From: Neodontobutis hainanensis
Lineage: Eukaryota; Chordata; Actinopteri; Gobiiformes; Odontobutidae
DNA: 64,000 nt
Reading direction: 5' to 3'
Assembly: GCA_024349245.1 (NCBI GenBank)
Contig: JALDNG010000100.1
Coordinates: 62,001 to 126,000, forward strand
The notes beneath the pieces are model-generated. The model did no database searches, was not told the origin of the DNA, and worked only from the letters and a program-made list of their open reading frames with translations. The position numbers and the translations under genes were made by a program. Below are positions 34,401-47,758 of this stretch, one piece after another; the stretch's first letter is position 1, and every line of letters begins with the position of its first letter.

Positions 34401-37400
34401 TTCACACATTCATACACCAGAGCAACATTCACACACATTCATACACCAGAGCGACATTCACACGTTCATACACCAGAGCAACATTCACACATTCATACAC
34501 CAGAGCAACATTCACACATTCATACACCAGAGCAACATTCACACATTCATACACCAGAGCAACACTCACACATTCATACACAAGAGCAACACTGTCACAC
34601 ATTCATACACCAGAAAAACATTCACACATTAATACACCAGAGCAACATTCATACACCAGAAAAACATTCACACATTCATACACCAGAGCGACATTCACAC
34701 ATTCATACACCAGAGCGACATTCACACACATTCATACACCAGAGCAACATTCACACACATTCATACACCAGAAAAACATTCACTTATTCATACACCAGAG
34801 CGACATTCACACATTCATACACCAGAGCAACATTCACACATTCATACACCAGAGCAACACTCACACATTCATACACAAGAGCAACACTGTCACACATTCA
34901 TACACCAGAAAAACATTTACACATTAATACACCAGAGCAACATTCATACACCAGAAAAACATTCACACATTCATACACCAGAGCGACATTCACACATTCA
35001 TACACCAGAGCGACATTCACACACATTCATACACCAGAGCGACATTCACACACATTCATACACCAGAGCGACATTCACACATTCATACACCAGAGCGACA
35101 TTCACACACATTCATACACCAGAGCGAAATTCACACATTCATACACCAGAGCAACATTCATACACAAGAGCGAAATTCACACATTCATACACCAGAGCAA
35201 CATTCACACACATTCATACACCAGAGCGAAATTCACACATTCATACACCAGAGCGACATTCACACACATTCATACACCAGAGCAACATTCACACACATTC
35301 ATACACCAGAGCAACATTCACACACGTTCATACACCAGAGCAACACTGTCACACATTCATACACCAGAAAAACATTCACACATTCATACACCAGAGCAAC
35401 ATTCACACATTCATACACCAGAGTAACACTATCACACATTCATACACAAGAGCAACACTCACACATTCATACACCAGAGCAACATTCATACACCAGAAAA
35501 ACATTCACACACATTCATACACCAGAGCGACATTCACACACATTCATACACCAGAGCGACATTCACACATTCATAGACCAGAGCGACATTCACACACATT
35601 CATACACCAGAGCGACATTCACACATTCATACACCAGAGCGAAATTCACACATTCATACACCAGAGCAACATTCACACACATTCATACACCAGAGCGAGA
35701 TTCACACACATTCATACACCAGAACAACATTGAAACATTCATACACCAGAGCAACATTCACACATTCATACACCAGAGCAACATTCACACACATTCATAC
35801 ACCAGAGCGACATTCACACATTCATACACCAGAACAACATTCAAACATTCATACACCAGAGCAACATTCACACATTCATAAACCAGAGCAACACTGTCAC
35901 ACATTCATACACCAGAGTAACATTCACACACATTCATACACCAGAGCAACATTCACACATTCATACACCAGAACAACATTCACACATTCATACACCAGAG
36001 CAACACTCACATTCATACACCAGAGCAACATTCACACATTCATACACCAGAGCAACATTCACACATTCATACACCAGAGCAACATTCACACATTCATACA
36101 CCAGAGCAACATTCACACATTCATACACCAGAGCAACATTCACACATTCATACACCAGAGCAACACTGTCACACATTCATACACCAGAGCAACATTCACA
36201 CACATTCATACACCAGAGCGACATTCACACACATTCATACACCAGAGCAACATTCACACACATTCATACACCAGAGCAACACTCACATTCATACACCAGA
36301 GCAACATTCACACATTCATACACCAGAGCAACATTCACACATTCATACACCAGAGCAACATTCACACATTCATACACCAGAACAACATTCACACATTCAT
36401 ACACCAGAGCAACACTCACATTCATACACCAGAGCAACATTCACACATTCATACACCAGAGCAACATTCACACATTCATACACCAGAGCAACACTATCAC
36501 ACATTCATACACCAGAGCAACACTGTCACACATTCATACACCAGAGCAACACTCACACACATTCATACACCAGAGCGACATTCACACACATTCATACACC
36601 AGAGCAACACTGTCACACATTCATACACCAGAGCAACATTCACACATTCATACACCAGAGCGACATTCACACATTCATACACCAGCGACATTCACACACA
36701 TTCATACACCAGAGCGACATTCACACATTCATACACCAGAGTGACATTCACACACATTCATACACCAGAGCGACATTCACACATTCATACACCAGAGCGA
36801 CATTCACACATTCATACACCAGAGCGACATTCACACACATTCATACACCAGAGCGACATTCACACACATTCATACACCAGAGCGACATTCACACACATTC
36901 ATACACAGAGCAACACTGTCACACATTCATACACCAGAGCAACATTCACACATTCATACACCAGAGCAACATTCACACGTTCATACACCAGAGCAACATT
37001 CACACATTCATACACCAGAGCGACATTCACACATTTATACACCAGAGCAACATTCACACATTCATAAACCAGAGCAACATTCATACACCAGAAAAACATT
37101 CACACATTCATACACCAGAGCGACATTCACACATTCATACACCAGAGCGACATTCACACACATTCATACACCAGAGCAACATTCACACACATTCATACAC
37201 CAGAGCAACACTCACACATTCATACACCAGAGCAAGATTCACACACATTCATACACCGAAGCAACATTCTCACGTTCATACACCAGAGCAACATTCACAC
37301 ACATTCATACACCAGAGCAACATTTAGACACATTCATACACCAGAGCAACATTCACACATTCATACACCAGAGTAACACTATCACACATTCATACACCAG

Positions 37401-39270
37401 AGCAACACTCACATTCATACACCAGAGCAAGATTCACACACATTCATACACCGAAGCAACATTCTCAATGCTCATACACCAGAGCAACATTCACACACAT
37501 TCATACACCAGAGCAACATTTACACACATTCATACACCAGAGCAACATTCACACATTCATACACCAGAGTAACACTATCACACATTCATACACCAGAGCA
37601 ACACTCACACATTCATACACCAGAGTAACACTATCACACATTCATACACCAGAGCAACACTCACACATTCATACACCAGAGCAACATTCATACACCAGAA
37701 AAACATTCACACACATTCATACACCAGAGCGACATTCACACACATTCATACACCAGAGCGACATTCACACATTCATAGACCAGAGCGACATTCACACACA
37801 TTCATACACCAGAGCGACATTCACGCATTCATACACCAGAGCGAAATTCACACATTCATACACCAGAGCAACATTCACACACATTCATACACCAGAGCGA
37901 GATTCACACACATTCATACACCAGAGCGAGATTCACACACATTCATACACCAGAACAACATTCACACACATTCATACACCAGAGCAACATTCACACACAT
38001 TCATACACCAGAGCAACATTCACACACATTCATACACCAAAACAACATTCAAACACATTCATACACCAGAGCAACATTCAAACATTCATACACCAGAGCA
38101 ACATTCACACATTCATACACCAGAGCAACATTCACACACATTCATACACCAAAACAACATTCAAACACATTCATACACCAGAGCAACATTCACACACATT
38201 CATACACCAAAACAACATTCAAACACATTCATAAACCAGAGTAACATTCACACATTCATACACCAGAGCAACATTCACACACATTCATACACCAGAGCAA
38301 CATTCACACATTCATACACCAGAGCAACATTCACACACACTCATACACCAGAGCAACATTCACACACTCATACACCAGAGCAACATTCACACATTCATAC
38401 ACCAGAGCAACATTCACACATTCATACACCAGAGCAACATTCACACATTCATACACCAGAGCAACACTCACACATTCATACACAAGAGCAACACTGTCAC
38501 ACATTCATACACCAGAAAAACATTCACACATTAATACACCAGAGCAACATTCATACACCAGAAAAACATTCACACATTCATACACCAGAGCGACATTCAC
38601 ACATTCATACACCAGAGCGACATTCACACACATTCATACACCAGAGCAACATTCACACACATTCATACACCAGAAAAACATTCACTTATTCATACACCAG
38701 AGCGACATTCACACATTCATACACCAGAGCAACATTCACACATTCATACACCAGAGCAACACTCACACATTCATACACAAGAGCAACACTGTCACACATT
38801 CATACACCAGAAAAACATTTACACATTAATACACCAGAGCAACATTCATACACCAGAAAAACATTCACACATTCATACACCAGAGCGACATTCACACATT
38901 CATACACCAGAGCGACATTCACACACATTCATACACCAGAGCGACATTCACACACATTCATACACCAGAGCGACATTCACACATTCATACACCAGAGCGA
39001 CATTCACACACATTCATACACCAGAGCGAAATTCACACATTCATACACCAGAGCAACATTCATACACAAGAGCGAAATTCACACATTCATACACCAGAGC
39101 AACATTCACACACATTCATACACCAGAGCGAAATTCACACATTCATACACCAGAGCGACATTCACACACATTCATACACCAGAGCAACATTCACACACAT
39201 TCATACACCAGAGCAACATTCACACACGTTCATACACCAGAGCAACACTGTCACACATTCATACACCAGA
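31430..39270. repeat. higher-order tandem duplication of about 3.9 kb inside the minisatellite
   Basis: Rare unit variants recur in the same order with a constant offset: the last CAACATTGAAACATT at 31,821 and 35,725; CCGAAGCAACATTCTC at about 33,352 and 37,256; TCACGCATTC at about 33,921 and 37,825; CACTTATTCA at 34,781 and 38,683. Offsets are 3,902-3,904, and 4,014 for markers left of 31.8 kb. An extra block of about 110 bp in the left copy accounts for the difference. Copies span roughly 31.4-35.4 and 35.4-39.27 kb. Confidence 0.85.
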
Positions 39271-39820
39271 AAAACATTCACACATTAATACACCAGAGCA
39301 ACATTCATACACCAGAAAAACATTCACACATTCATACACCAGAGCGACATTCACACATTCATACACCAGAGCGACATTCACACACATTCATACACCAGAG
39401 CAACATTCACACACATTCATACACCAGAAAAACATTCACACATTCATACACCAGAGCGACATTCACACATTCATACACCAGAGCAACATTCACACATTCA
39501 TACACCAGAGCAACACTCACACATTCATACACAAGAGCAACACTGTCACACATTCATACACCAGAAAAACATTCACACATTAATACACCAGAGCAACATT
39601 CATACACCAGAAAAACATTCACACATTCATACACGAGAGCGACATTCACACATTCATACACCAGAGCGACATTCACACACATTCATACACCAGAGCGACA
39701 TTCACACACATTCATACACCAGAGCGACATTCACACATTCATACACCAGAGCGACATTCACAAATTCATACACCAGAGCGAAATTCACACATTCATACAC
39801 CAGAGCAACATTCATACACA

Positions 39821-41370
39821 AGAGCAAAATTCACACATTCATACACCAGAGCAACATTCACACACATTCATACACCAGAGCGAAATTCACACATTCATAC
39901 ACCAGAGCGACATTCACACACATTCATACACCAGAGCAACATTCACACACATTCATACACCAGAGCAACATTCACACACGTTCATACACCAGAGCGACAT
40001 TCACACATTCATACACCAGAGCAACATTCACACATTCATACACAAGAGCAACACTATCACACATTCATACACCAGAGCAACATTCACACATTCATACACC
40101 AGAGCAACACTCACACATTCATACACCAGAGCAACATTCACACATTCATACACCAGAGCGACATTCACACATTCATACACCAGAGCAACATTCACACATT
40201 CATACACCAGAGCAACACTCACACATTCATACACCAGAGCAAAATTCATACACCAGAAAAACATTCACACATTAATACACCAGAGCGACATTCACACACA
40301 TTCATACACCAGAGCAACATTCTTACACCAGAGCAACATTTACACACTTTCATACACCAGAGCAACATTCACACATTCATACACCAGAGCAACAATAACA
40401 CACATTCATACACCAGAGCAACATTCACACATTCATACACCAGAGCAACATTCACACATTCATACACCAGAGCGACATTCACACATTCATACACCAGAGC
40501 AACATTCACACATTCATACACCAGAGCAACACTATTACACATTCATACACCAGAGCAACATTCACACACATTCATACACCAGAGCAACATTCATACACAT
40601 TCATACACCAGAGCAACACTATTACACATTCATACACCAGAGCAACATTCACACACATTCATACACCAGAGCAACACTATTACACATTCATACACCAGAG
40701 CAACATTCACACACATTCATACACCAGAGCGAGATTCACACACATTCATACACCAGAGCAACATTCACACACATTCATACACCAGAGCAACATTCATACA
40801 CAAGAGCGAAATTCACACATTCATACACCAGAGCAACATTCACACACATTCATACACCAGAGCGAAATTCACACATTCATACACCAGAGCGACATTCACA
40901 CACATTCATACACCAGAGCAACATTCACACACATTCATACACCAGAGCAACATTCACACACGTTCATACACCAGAGCGACATTCACACATTCATACACCA
41001 GAGCAACATTCACACATTCATACACAAGAGCAACACTATCACACATTCATACACCAGAGCAACATTCACACATTCATACACCAGAGCAACACTCACACAT
41101 TCATACACCAGAGCAACATTCACACATTCATACACCAGAGCGACATTCACACATTCATACACCAGAGCAACATTCACACATTCATACACCAGAGCAACAC
41201 TCACACATTCATACACCAGAGCAAAATTCATACACCAGAAAAACATTCACACATTAATACACCAGAGCGACATTCACACACATTCATACACCAGAGCAAC
41301 ATTCTTACACCAGAGCAACATTTACACACTTTCATACACCAGAGCAACATTCACACATTCATACACCAGA
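39821..41370. repeat. 982-bp tandem duplication inside the minisatellite
   Basis: The block beginning AGAGC(A/G)AAATTCACAC at 39,821 recurs at 40,803. The 237-bp stretch 40,028-40,264 and 41,010-41,246 encodes an identical 78-codon frame on the minus strand, and the rare ATTCTTACACC unit also recurs. The offset is 982 throughout. Confidence 0.85.
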
Positions 41371-42487
41371 GCAACACTATCACACATTCATACACCAGAG
41401 CAACATTCACACATTCATACACCAGAGCGACATTCACACATTCATACACCAGAGCAACATTCACACATTCATACACAAGAGCAACACTATCACACATTCA
41501 TACACCAGAGCAACATTCACACATTCATACACCAGAGCAACACTATCACACATTCATACACCAGAGCAACACTCACATTTATACACCAGAGCAAGATTCA
41601 CACACATTCATACACCAGAGCAACATTCATACACCAGAGCAACATTCACACATTCATACACCAGAGCGACATTCACACATTCATACACCAGAGCGACATT
41701 CACACACATTTATACACCAGAGCAACATTCACACACATTCATACACCAGAGCAACATTCACACATTCATACACCAGAGCGACATTCACACACATTCATAC
41801 ACCAGAGCGACATTCACACATTCATACACCAGAGCGACATTCACACACATTAATACACCAGAGCAACATTCATACACCAGAGCGACATTCACACACATTC
41901 ATACACCAGAGCAACATTCACACATTCATACACCAGAGCGACATTCACACATTCATACACCAGAGGAACATTCACACATTCATACACCAGAGCAACACTA
42001 TCACACATTCATACACCAGAGCAACACTCACATTCATACACCAGAGCAAGATTCACACGTTCATACACCAGAGCAACACTCACATTCATACACCAGAGCA
42101 AGATTCACACGTTCATACACCAGAGCAACATTCATACACCAGAGCAACATTCACACATTCATACACCAGAGCGACATTCACACACATTCATACACCAGAG
42201 CAACATTCACACATTCATACACCAGAGCGACATTCACACATTCATACACCAGAGGAACATTCACACATTCATACACCAGAGCAACACTATCACACATTCA
42301 TACACCAGAGCAACACTCACATTCATACACCAGAGCAAGATTCACACGTTCATACACCAGAGCAACATTCATACACCAGAGCAACATTCACACATTCATA
42401 CACCAGAGCGACATTCACACATTCATACACCAGAGCAACATTCACACATTCATACACCAGAACAACACTCTCACATTCATACACCAG

Positions 42488-42552
42488 ATCAATAGACACT
42501 GGAGGTTAAGTGTCTTGTTCAAAAACGCAACAACAGTATGAATTGGGGGGGA
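42488..42552 (-). mobile_element. SINE remnant at the right edge of the minisatellite
   Basis: After the last CACATTCATACACCAGATCA unit the sequence continues AGACACTGGAGGTTAAGTGT, then CTTG and CAACAACAGTATGAATTG. This is the antisense SINE body in the same order as in the copies at 10.5 and 51.0 kb (TGGGTTAAGTGTCTTGCCCA, then CAACAGTATGAACTG). The tRNA-like head is missing. Confidence 0.75.
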
Positions 42553-42939
42553 TCAGGTGGTAGAGCTTTAACAAGTTAATTACAGGATTACATTGGTCTA
42601 AACTAAACCCAAAGACAGAAGCTTAAGATCAACCTGAAACTTCTTTTAGATAAAACAAATTAGTATTTAGTGGTGGGGAAATGGTTCAGTTTTTTTTCTT
42701 TTATAAATTAAAAGCAGGTCGTATGTTTTTGCTGTAGTGTAGAAGCATGAGAAAAGGCACAAATAATAAAACAATGTAAAAAATAATTTTGGACTAGTCA
42801 CAATATAGCCTTAAATGCATACAATGAGTTTGTCTTTGTGTTGCTGCTACAACACTACCACATCCACTAGGAAACAGTTCTCAGAAAAGATTACCTCAAA
42901 CAACCATCAGTTTAATGGTATTGTGTGAAATATACACCC

Positions 42940-43175
42940 TTTGCTTTCAGATGTGTTTGTCAGAGCAGAGAGAGTAAAGGGAGATGAGTCACTGAACATA
43001 ATGGTGTGGAGGCAGAGTATAAAACGGTAAAAATGGGTCTAATGCCGCTCTCCTTCAGCGGGACGTCATTTCATTTCAGCGACAAAACACGAAAACAATT
43101 TGATGCAATTTGGCGAGGCACTGGTGGACGCTGATTGTTACTACTCTGATGTGAGACAGGGCTGTAATGGTGTGT
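42940..43175. promoter_or_regulatory. possible conserved non-coding element
   Basis: A repeat-free block of balanced composition with AP-1-like ATGAGTCACTG, CRE-like GGGACGTCATTTC and an AATTTGATGCAATTTGGCGA stretch. Cross-species conservation is a guess from composition. Confidence 0.25.
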
Positions 43176-43868
43176 TTACTCAGACACATTGAGCTACGTG
43201 TTTTTGATCCACGGGCCTTGTTGCACTGTTTTTAGATTTACTATGATATGTACATAATTGTCTGGGCTCTACCCAAGAACCTGTCTGACTTGGTTTGAGG
43301 CTTTACATACCTGCCTATTTAGCTCCCGAAAGTCAATGAGTGTGTGTTTAAATGGACTCGAGTACCCCTATTATAAGCCACACTCCAGAAAAACAGTAAT
43401 TTATATCTGTTACATGACAAATAATAGTATCTTTGGTCTTTACTCAACTGGACACAAACCACAGTGAACACTTTATTTCATAAATTCACGTTTTATTTAA
43501 TTTATTTATTTCATATAACATGCTTTATTTTTTATCACATTTCCAGAGACAGACAAAAGAATATCCAAATAAACATGTCTTGATCTTTCACTGGAGTGAG
43601 CTGTCACTGTCACAGAACAGGACAAGGAGCAACGAGTGGAGAAAAACAAAAGGCTTTCTGAAAAGTATGGCTCGCTACAGTGGCAGTAGTTGAGTGAAAA
43701 AACTCTCTAAGGCCAACGGAGGAAGAAGAACCAGCAGCATGCAACTTTAAAGTGTCCTTAGTGTTGGAGAAGCTGCACAGTTTGATGGAAAATCACTGGT
43801 GAAATGGGGATTATGTGATTTGTTTATGCATGTGAGAAAAATTGCAACAGGAATTACCCCCAACCCCA

Positions 43869-43984
43869 AAAAAAAAAAAAAAAAAAAAAAGACCTTAAGC
43901 TTTATTACCAATAATTTTAATAAATCAGAATGTTTAGCAAATACCAAAGCTTTGGCCTCAATATATATATATATATATATATAT
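43869..43984. repeat. poly(A) run and (AT)n microsatellite
   Basis: A 22-base A run at 43,869-43,890 and about 24 bases of AT repeat at 43,961-43,984. Confidence 0.9.
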
Positions 43985-45071
43985 AAACTTAAACTGTCTT
44001 AAACACAATGTCATTTATGTCTGTGGGGGTTTTCAGTCATCCGGGACATATTCAAGAAACGGTTTTAAGAAAGTAATTTATTTACAAGAATAAAACAGCT
44101 TCAAATCTACAACCAGAGGACTTTGCTGAAACCTTTTCTTTAACATTTACATGCACAAAAACAAGAAATTGGATACTCAAGTGCACGTAAACACACGTAT
44201 GATGGCAGATATTTAGCACACGTATCCAAAATTTGCAGTTACAGGAATGAAACATGTTTGAAAGCCATGCTTCAAAAGAGGAGGCAGCAAGTTCATCAAA
44301 TGTGTTATGTGAGGGCTTCTTTGAGATTGTAATTGCTGAGTTGGAGTTGCAATGCAAAAATGTAGCTTGTCCTGTATTATATATAATATCTGTCACACTA
44401 CAGGCACACTGTAAAAGACACGTTAGTTTATTTGTTTAATGTCAACAAACCATCAAAGTACCATCAAATTACTATTTTTTACGCAAGTTAATTGTGTGTT
44501 AAAAATGATAATGTTTACCCTCCTCAACCTCCGTAGCTTGAGAAAACAAAGCACTGCAACAGTAGGTTAGCATACATTTACAAAACAGACATAAAGCTTT
44601 TCTGGAAAAACTGCAAAATATGCTTTTAAAAGTACATTTATAACAAATACAAAATATCAATTTTATTTGCAATTAATTGTGAGTTAACTATGCACAATTA
44701 TACAGATTATTGTGGTTAAATACAAACTATTTTATAACACAGGGTATTACAGGATAATTATGAAAAGTTAACAGTCCCATCTGAGATTTACCCCAACATT
44801 TCTCACCTTTAGTATTTTAGGGGCTTTAAAAGCCTGAAATGTTCCATAGTGTTGCCTAAACTTCAGATTGTTTTAGTTTATATATTGTTTTCTGCAAGTC
44901 CTCACAGCAGTTTCACTTTTGCAACAACTACTACAACTACAACAACTACTTTCTTACAGGAAGAGCAGAAGAAGTAAGAACCTAAAGTCTATGTGTGGCA
45001 TACTTAACAAAGATAGTGAGCACAATTAGAGCTGTGTGGCTGTGAGCGATGCCTCTGACTTCAGGGCTTCA

Positions 45072-45187
45072 TCAGTTTTGTGGAGATTCGTTGAGGGTTC
45101 CGGGTTTGTGCAGGTCTCTCAGGACTTTAGAGAGCAGCTCCATCTGCTCTAGCCTCTGTCCCAAAGGGTGGTGGCATTGTTTAGGGG
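45072..45187 (-). CDS. candidate C-terminal exon of an unrecognised minus-strand gene
   Basis: The minus strand reads PKQCHHPLGQRLEQMELLSK followed by VLRDLHKPGTLNESPQN and a stop (45,074-45,072). The QRLEQMELLSKVLRDL stretch looks like an amphipathic helix or coiled coil. Possible acceptors, TTTAG or TTTAGCAG, lie at 45,188-45,192, and reverse-strand AATAAA signals near 43,492-43,512 would give a 3' UTR of about 1.6 kb. No upstream exon was found with confidence. The identity is unknown; a chance frame remains possible. Confidence 0.3.
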
Positions 45188-45212
45188 CTGCTAAATTAAA
45201 ACTGAACACCTG

Positions 45213-47045
45213 GCGACATCTTTAAGTAGGAACTGGAAAGAAAGTTTTTTAATCCAAGTGGCACTAAACAGATGGCAAAAATTTGGCTTAAGATATAAAA
45301 TTGCCAGCTTTGGTCACAGTAAAGACAGCTTCTTCTTGTATAAAAAACATTGATTTGTCTTTTTTTTTTACTACAGGAGAAGTCGTTTGAAACGCAATCA
45401 ACTGCAAAAGTAAACTTACGGCACTCTGCGGCAACGTTAAAATGCAGCGCAGCGTCCCTCAGGATTTATGAGTTTACACCTGATTCCTCCTTGTACCTGC
45501 TCAGCCGAGTGTAAAAGAAGTGAAGCCGCTCAACAATAAACTGAATGTTCGTCGACCTGCCACAGTTTAGGGTCAAGGGAACGAGGAGGCGACAGAGCGA
45601 GGGAATGAATCGTAAACGAGCGCAGATAGATCGGAAGTGACAGCGGGTTTTAGAGCCAAGACGTGCTTACACCACTTCACCTCTACGCCGACGTTTGACC
45701 CTTAAAGGAAGACAACAAAGAACACACCTGGCCCTGAATGAAGCACTAAATCTTGTCGACAAATAGAGACGTGCCAGTATTCCCTCGGCAGTCTGATGGA
45801 GTGGGAGCAAGAGAGGAGGAAGAGGAGGGTAAGGTGAAGGACTTGGTAGCTCACACAAAGATGCAATCTTCAAGAAAGGAAAAGGAATAAATTATCTGCG
45901 TTAGTCAAGAAATGTGTTGTCCTCTTGAAATGAAAAGCAAATCCAAAGTTAGGTGTTAGATAATGAAGTTCTGACAAATACTCAGAACTTGTCCACTCTA
46001 ACTCTCTCTCAAAGAATTAACCGCGCTGGCCAAGGTCACATGGAAATAAAGCAGATAATAAGAACTACTAGATACAACGGACATTTAGACTAAAATTTTA
46101 CAGTACATCCATAAAGTAAGTACTTCTTAACAAAAGTACTCTGGGTAAATTGAGGTGGAAGCAAATACTTTGAATCTTAAATTTTGTGTAAGAAATGAGA
46201 CAGTAACTGCCAATATCTGCCATTTGGGTTGTTTTTTCCTCAGGTTTAGTGGTGACGGACTCCACACAGCTTCTGCTCCGGAGCAGGTTTCATTCTGGTT
46301 CAGAGACAAACCCAACCTGGACCAATCAGCTGTGAGCACAGTTACATCAGTCTGACTATGATTTTCAAACTTTTTGTCCTGGGTCTCACAACTTTTTCTT
46401 TTGGTGGTTGACATACTGTAGTTCCATCTGCAGGACTCCTGTTGACAGCGTTTACACAAGGGCAGGTACTTTAAATCAATACCTGGAGGTGATTGGATTA
46501 TTCAACCGCGCTCTTATCCAATCAGAGCAGCGACATGTTGTTTACGTCTACATCTTCAAACCTAAAACACCCCCCAAACTGTCAGAGCTCCTACAACACT
46601 GGACACGAGTCCATAAGGCCAGGGTTAATACTTTGCTTTGAGCAGTTCAAGATGGATTATTGTGAGTTTGTAAACTCACTCAGCTGCAGTGCAAGGTTAA
46701 CAGAGGATACACTTCTGCACAATCTGCAAAAGAATTCTTGATTGACCTTTTTTATTTTATTTTAAAGGCACACTTTTCTGACCATACGGGTCGACCTAAA
46801 GCTTTTTAAATGTTTTGTTTTGCAACATGGCAGTGGCCACAGTGACGTGCTTTATTTACTGCGTCGTCCCAGACAGCAGAGAAGTGATGAGGCTGCTTGT
46901 GTAGTAACCTATGACTAAACCTGATGTATGATGTCCTCGATGTACAATGCTTTTCTACAGAGTAGAGCATTTATCAATTGAGTTATTTGAGAGTTTGTGG
47001 AGTTAAGACTTTAGATCACTAACATGTAGAAAAAGTCTGTTTCTG

Positions 47046-47050
<5 letters not shown>
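45213..47050. other. non-coding or undefined
   Basis: GC-richer patches at 45,420-45,880 hold open minus-strand frames and a strong-looking minus-strand acceptor (pyrimidine tract at 45,800-45,835 ending CATCAG). No coherent exon chain could be built. A plus-strand exon-like piece at 46,245-46,332 (acceptor TTCCTCAG, donor GTGAGC) is equally unsupported. Confidence 0.3.

Positions 47051-47100
<50 letters not shown>
47051..47100. repeat. (ATT)n microsatellite
   Basis: About 16 perfect ATT repeats. Confidence 0.95.
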
Positions 47101-47101
<1 letters not shown>

Positions 47102-47588
47102 CACATAGAATCAGTAGCTCTTGTTATTACGAGACATCACACAGCAGCTTTTACTGTCTGTAAAAACAGTACATATATACATAGGCCTAAATATCAGTTG
47201 AGATAAATCCGATAAGTAATGTTAGACCTGTTTATTTCTACCAGAGTTTGGGACTTGTTGGAAATTTCTTCCCAGTGTTCAGGTCAGAGGACAGAGACTT
47301 GGCTCAAAGGCATGTGTTTGTTTCTCAAAACTGTAAGATTGTCATTTTGTATTATTTTTTACCGTTTGCAATGCATTGTCCATTTTGTGGGGCTACACTT
47401 GAAATATGTCCTTGCTTTTGCAGTGCATGTATAGATTAAGAGGTTCAAAAGGTTTTTACTTGTTCTTAGTTAATTCAGCCAACTTTTTTTTCTTTTGAAC
47501 TCTGTCTTCCTTTGTACTTGTGTTAAAGTCTATTGTTACATCCTTTAAAAACCAAGCTGTTTTTACTAATAATGTGTCTTGACTCTAG

Positions 47589-47676
47589 ATCTGCGCAGAA
47601 GCCTTCTCCTGCAGGAGTCTAGTTATTACAACACTGACGGGACTCCTGTTATTTCCTACAAGGAAACCCTTCACAG
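47589..47676 (+). CDS. candidate penultimate exon of an unrecognised plus-strand gene
   Basis: Bounded by TTGACTCTAG and CACAG|GTAAGT, a strong donor. In the frame that continues into the next candidate exon it reads LRRSLLLQESSYYNTDGTPV then ISYKETLH. A second frame is also open, which weakens the coding case. No similarity to a known family was recognised. Confidence 0.28.
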
Positions 47677-47758
47677 GTAAGTTGTAGTTTGAATTCAGAC
47701 TCATTTGAATGTGTGCTAAGTATTTGATTTCCTTATCGCACCTGTCCTTTTGTTGTAG

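Larger units (their letters stand above)
30966..42487. repeat. giant SINE-derived minisatellite (about 11.5 kb)
   Basis: Several hundred tandem units of mostly 27 bases, with common 25- and 29-base variants. Each unit consists of ATTCATACACCAGAG, then CAAC or CGAC, then ATTCACAC(AC). The 29-base form has one extra CA, so each unit carries its own tiny CA-slippage site. Rarer variants include ACTGTCACAC, ACTATCACAC, CAGAAAAACATT and CCGAAGCAACATTCTCACG. No plus-frame stop exists in the standard unit, so long open frames arise by chance in all three frames. The right edge continues without a break into SINE sequence (see 42,488-42,552). Confidence 0.97.

Noticed and set aside
32966..41246. Minus-strand frames of the ALVYECVNV type inside the array
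   Set aside because: Same repeat artefact on the opposite strand; they end wherever a unit variant adds a stop.
30966..42487. A CRISPR-like array
   Set aside because: Units are contiguous with no unique spacers, and the context is vertebrate.
45470..45665. Open minus-strand stretch of about 65 codons near the 45-kb candidate exon
   Set aside because: No start codon, an in-frame stop before the only good donor, and Arg/Cys/Leu-rich composition typical of chance frames in GC-richer DNA.
45667..45873. 68-codon minus-strand frame with a Pro-rich start and KRRRR end
   Set aside because: The N-terminal half is a pyrimidine tract that looks like a splice acceptor rather than coding sequence; no homology recognised.
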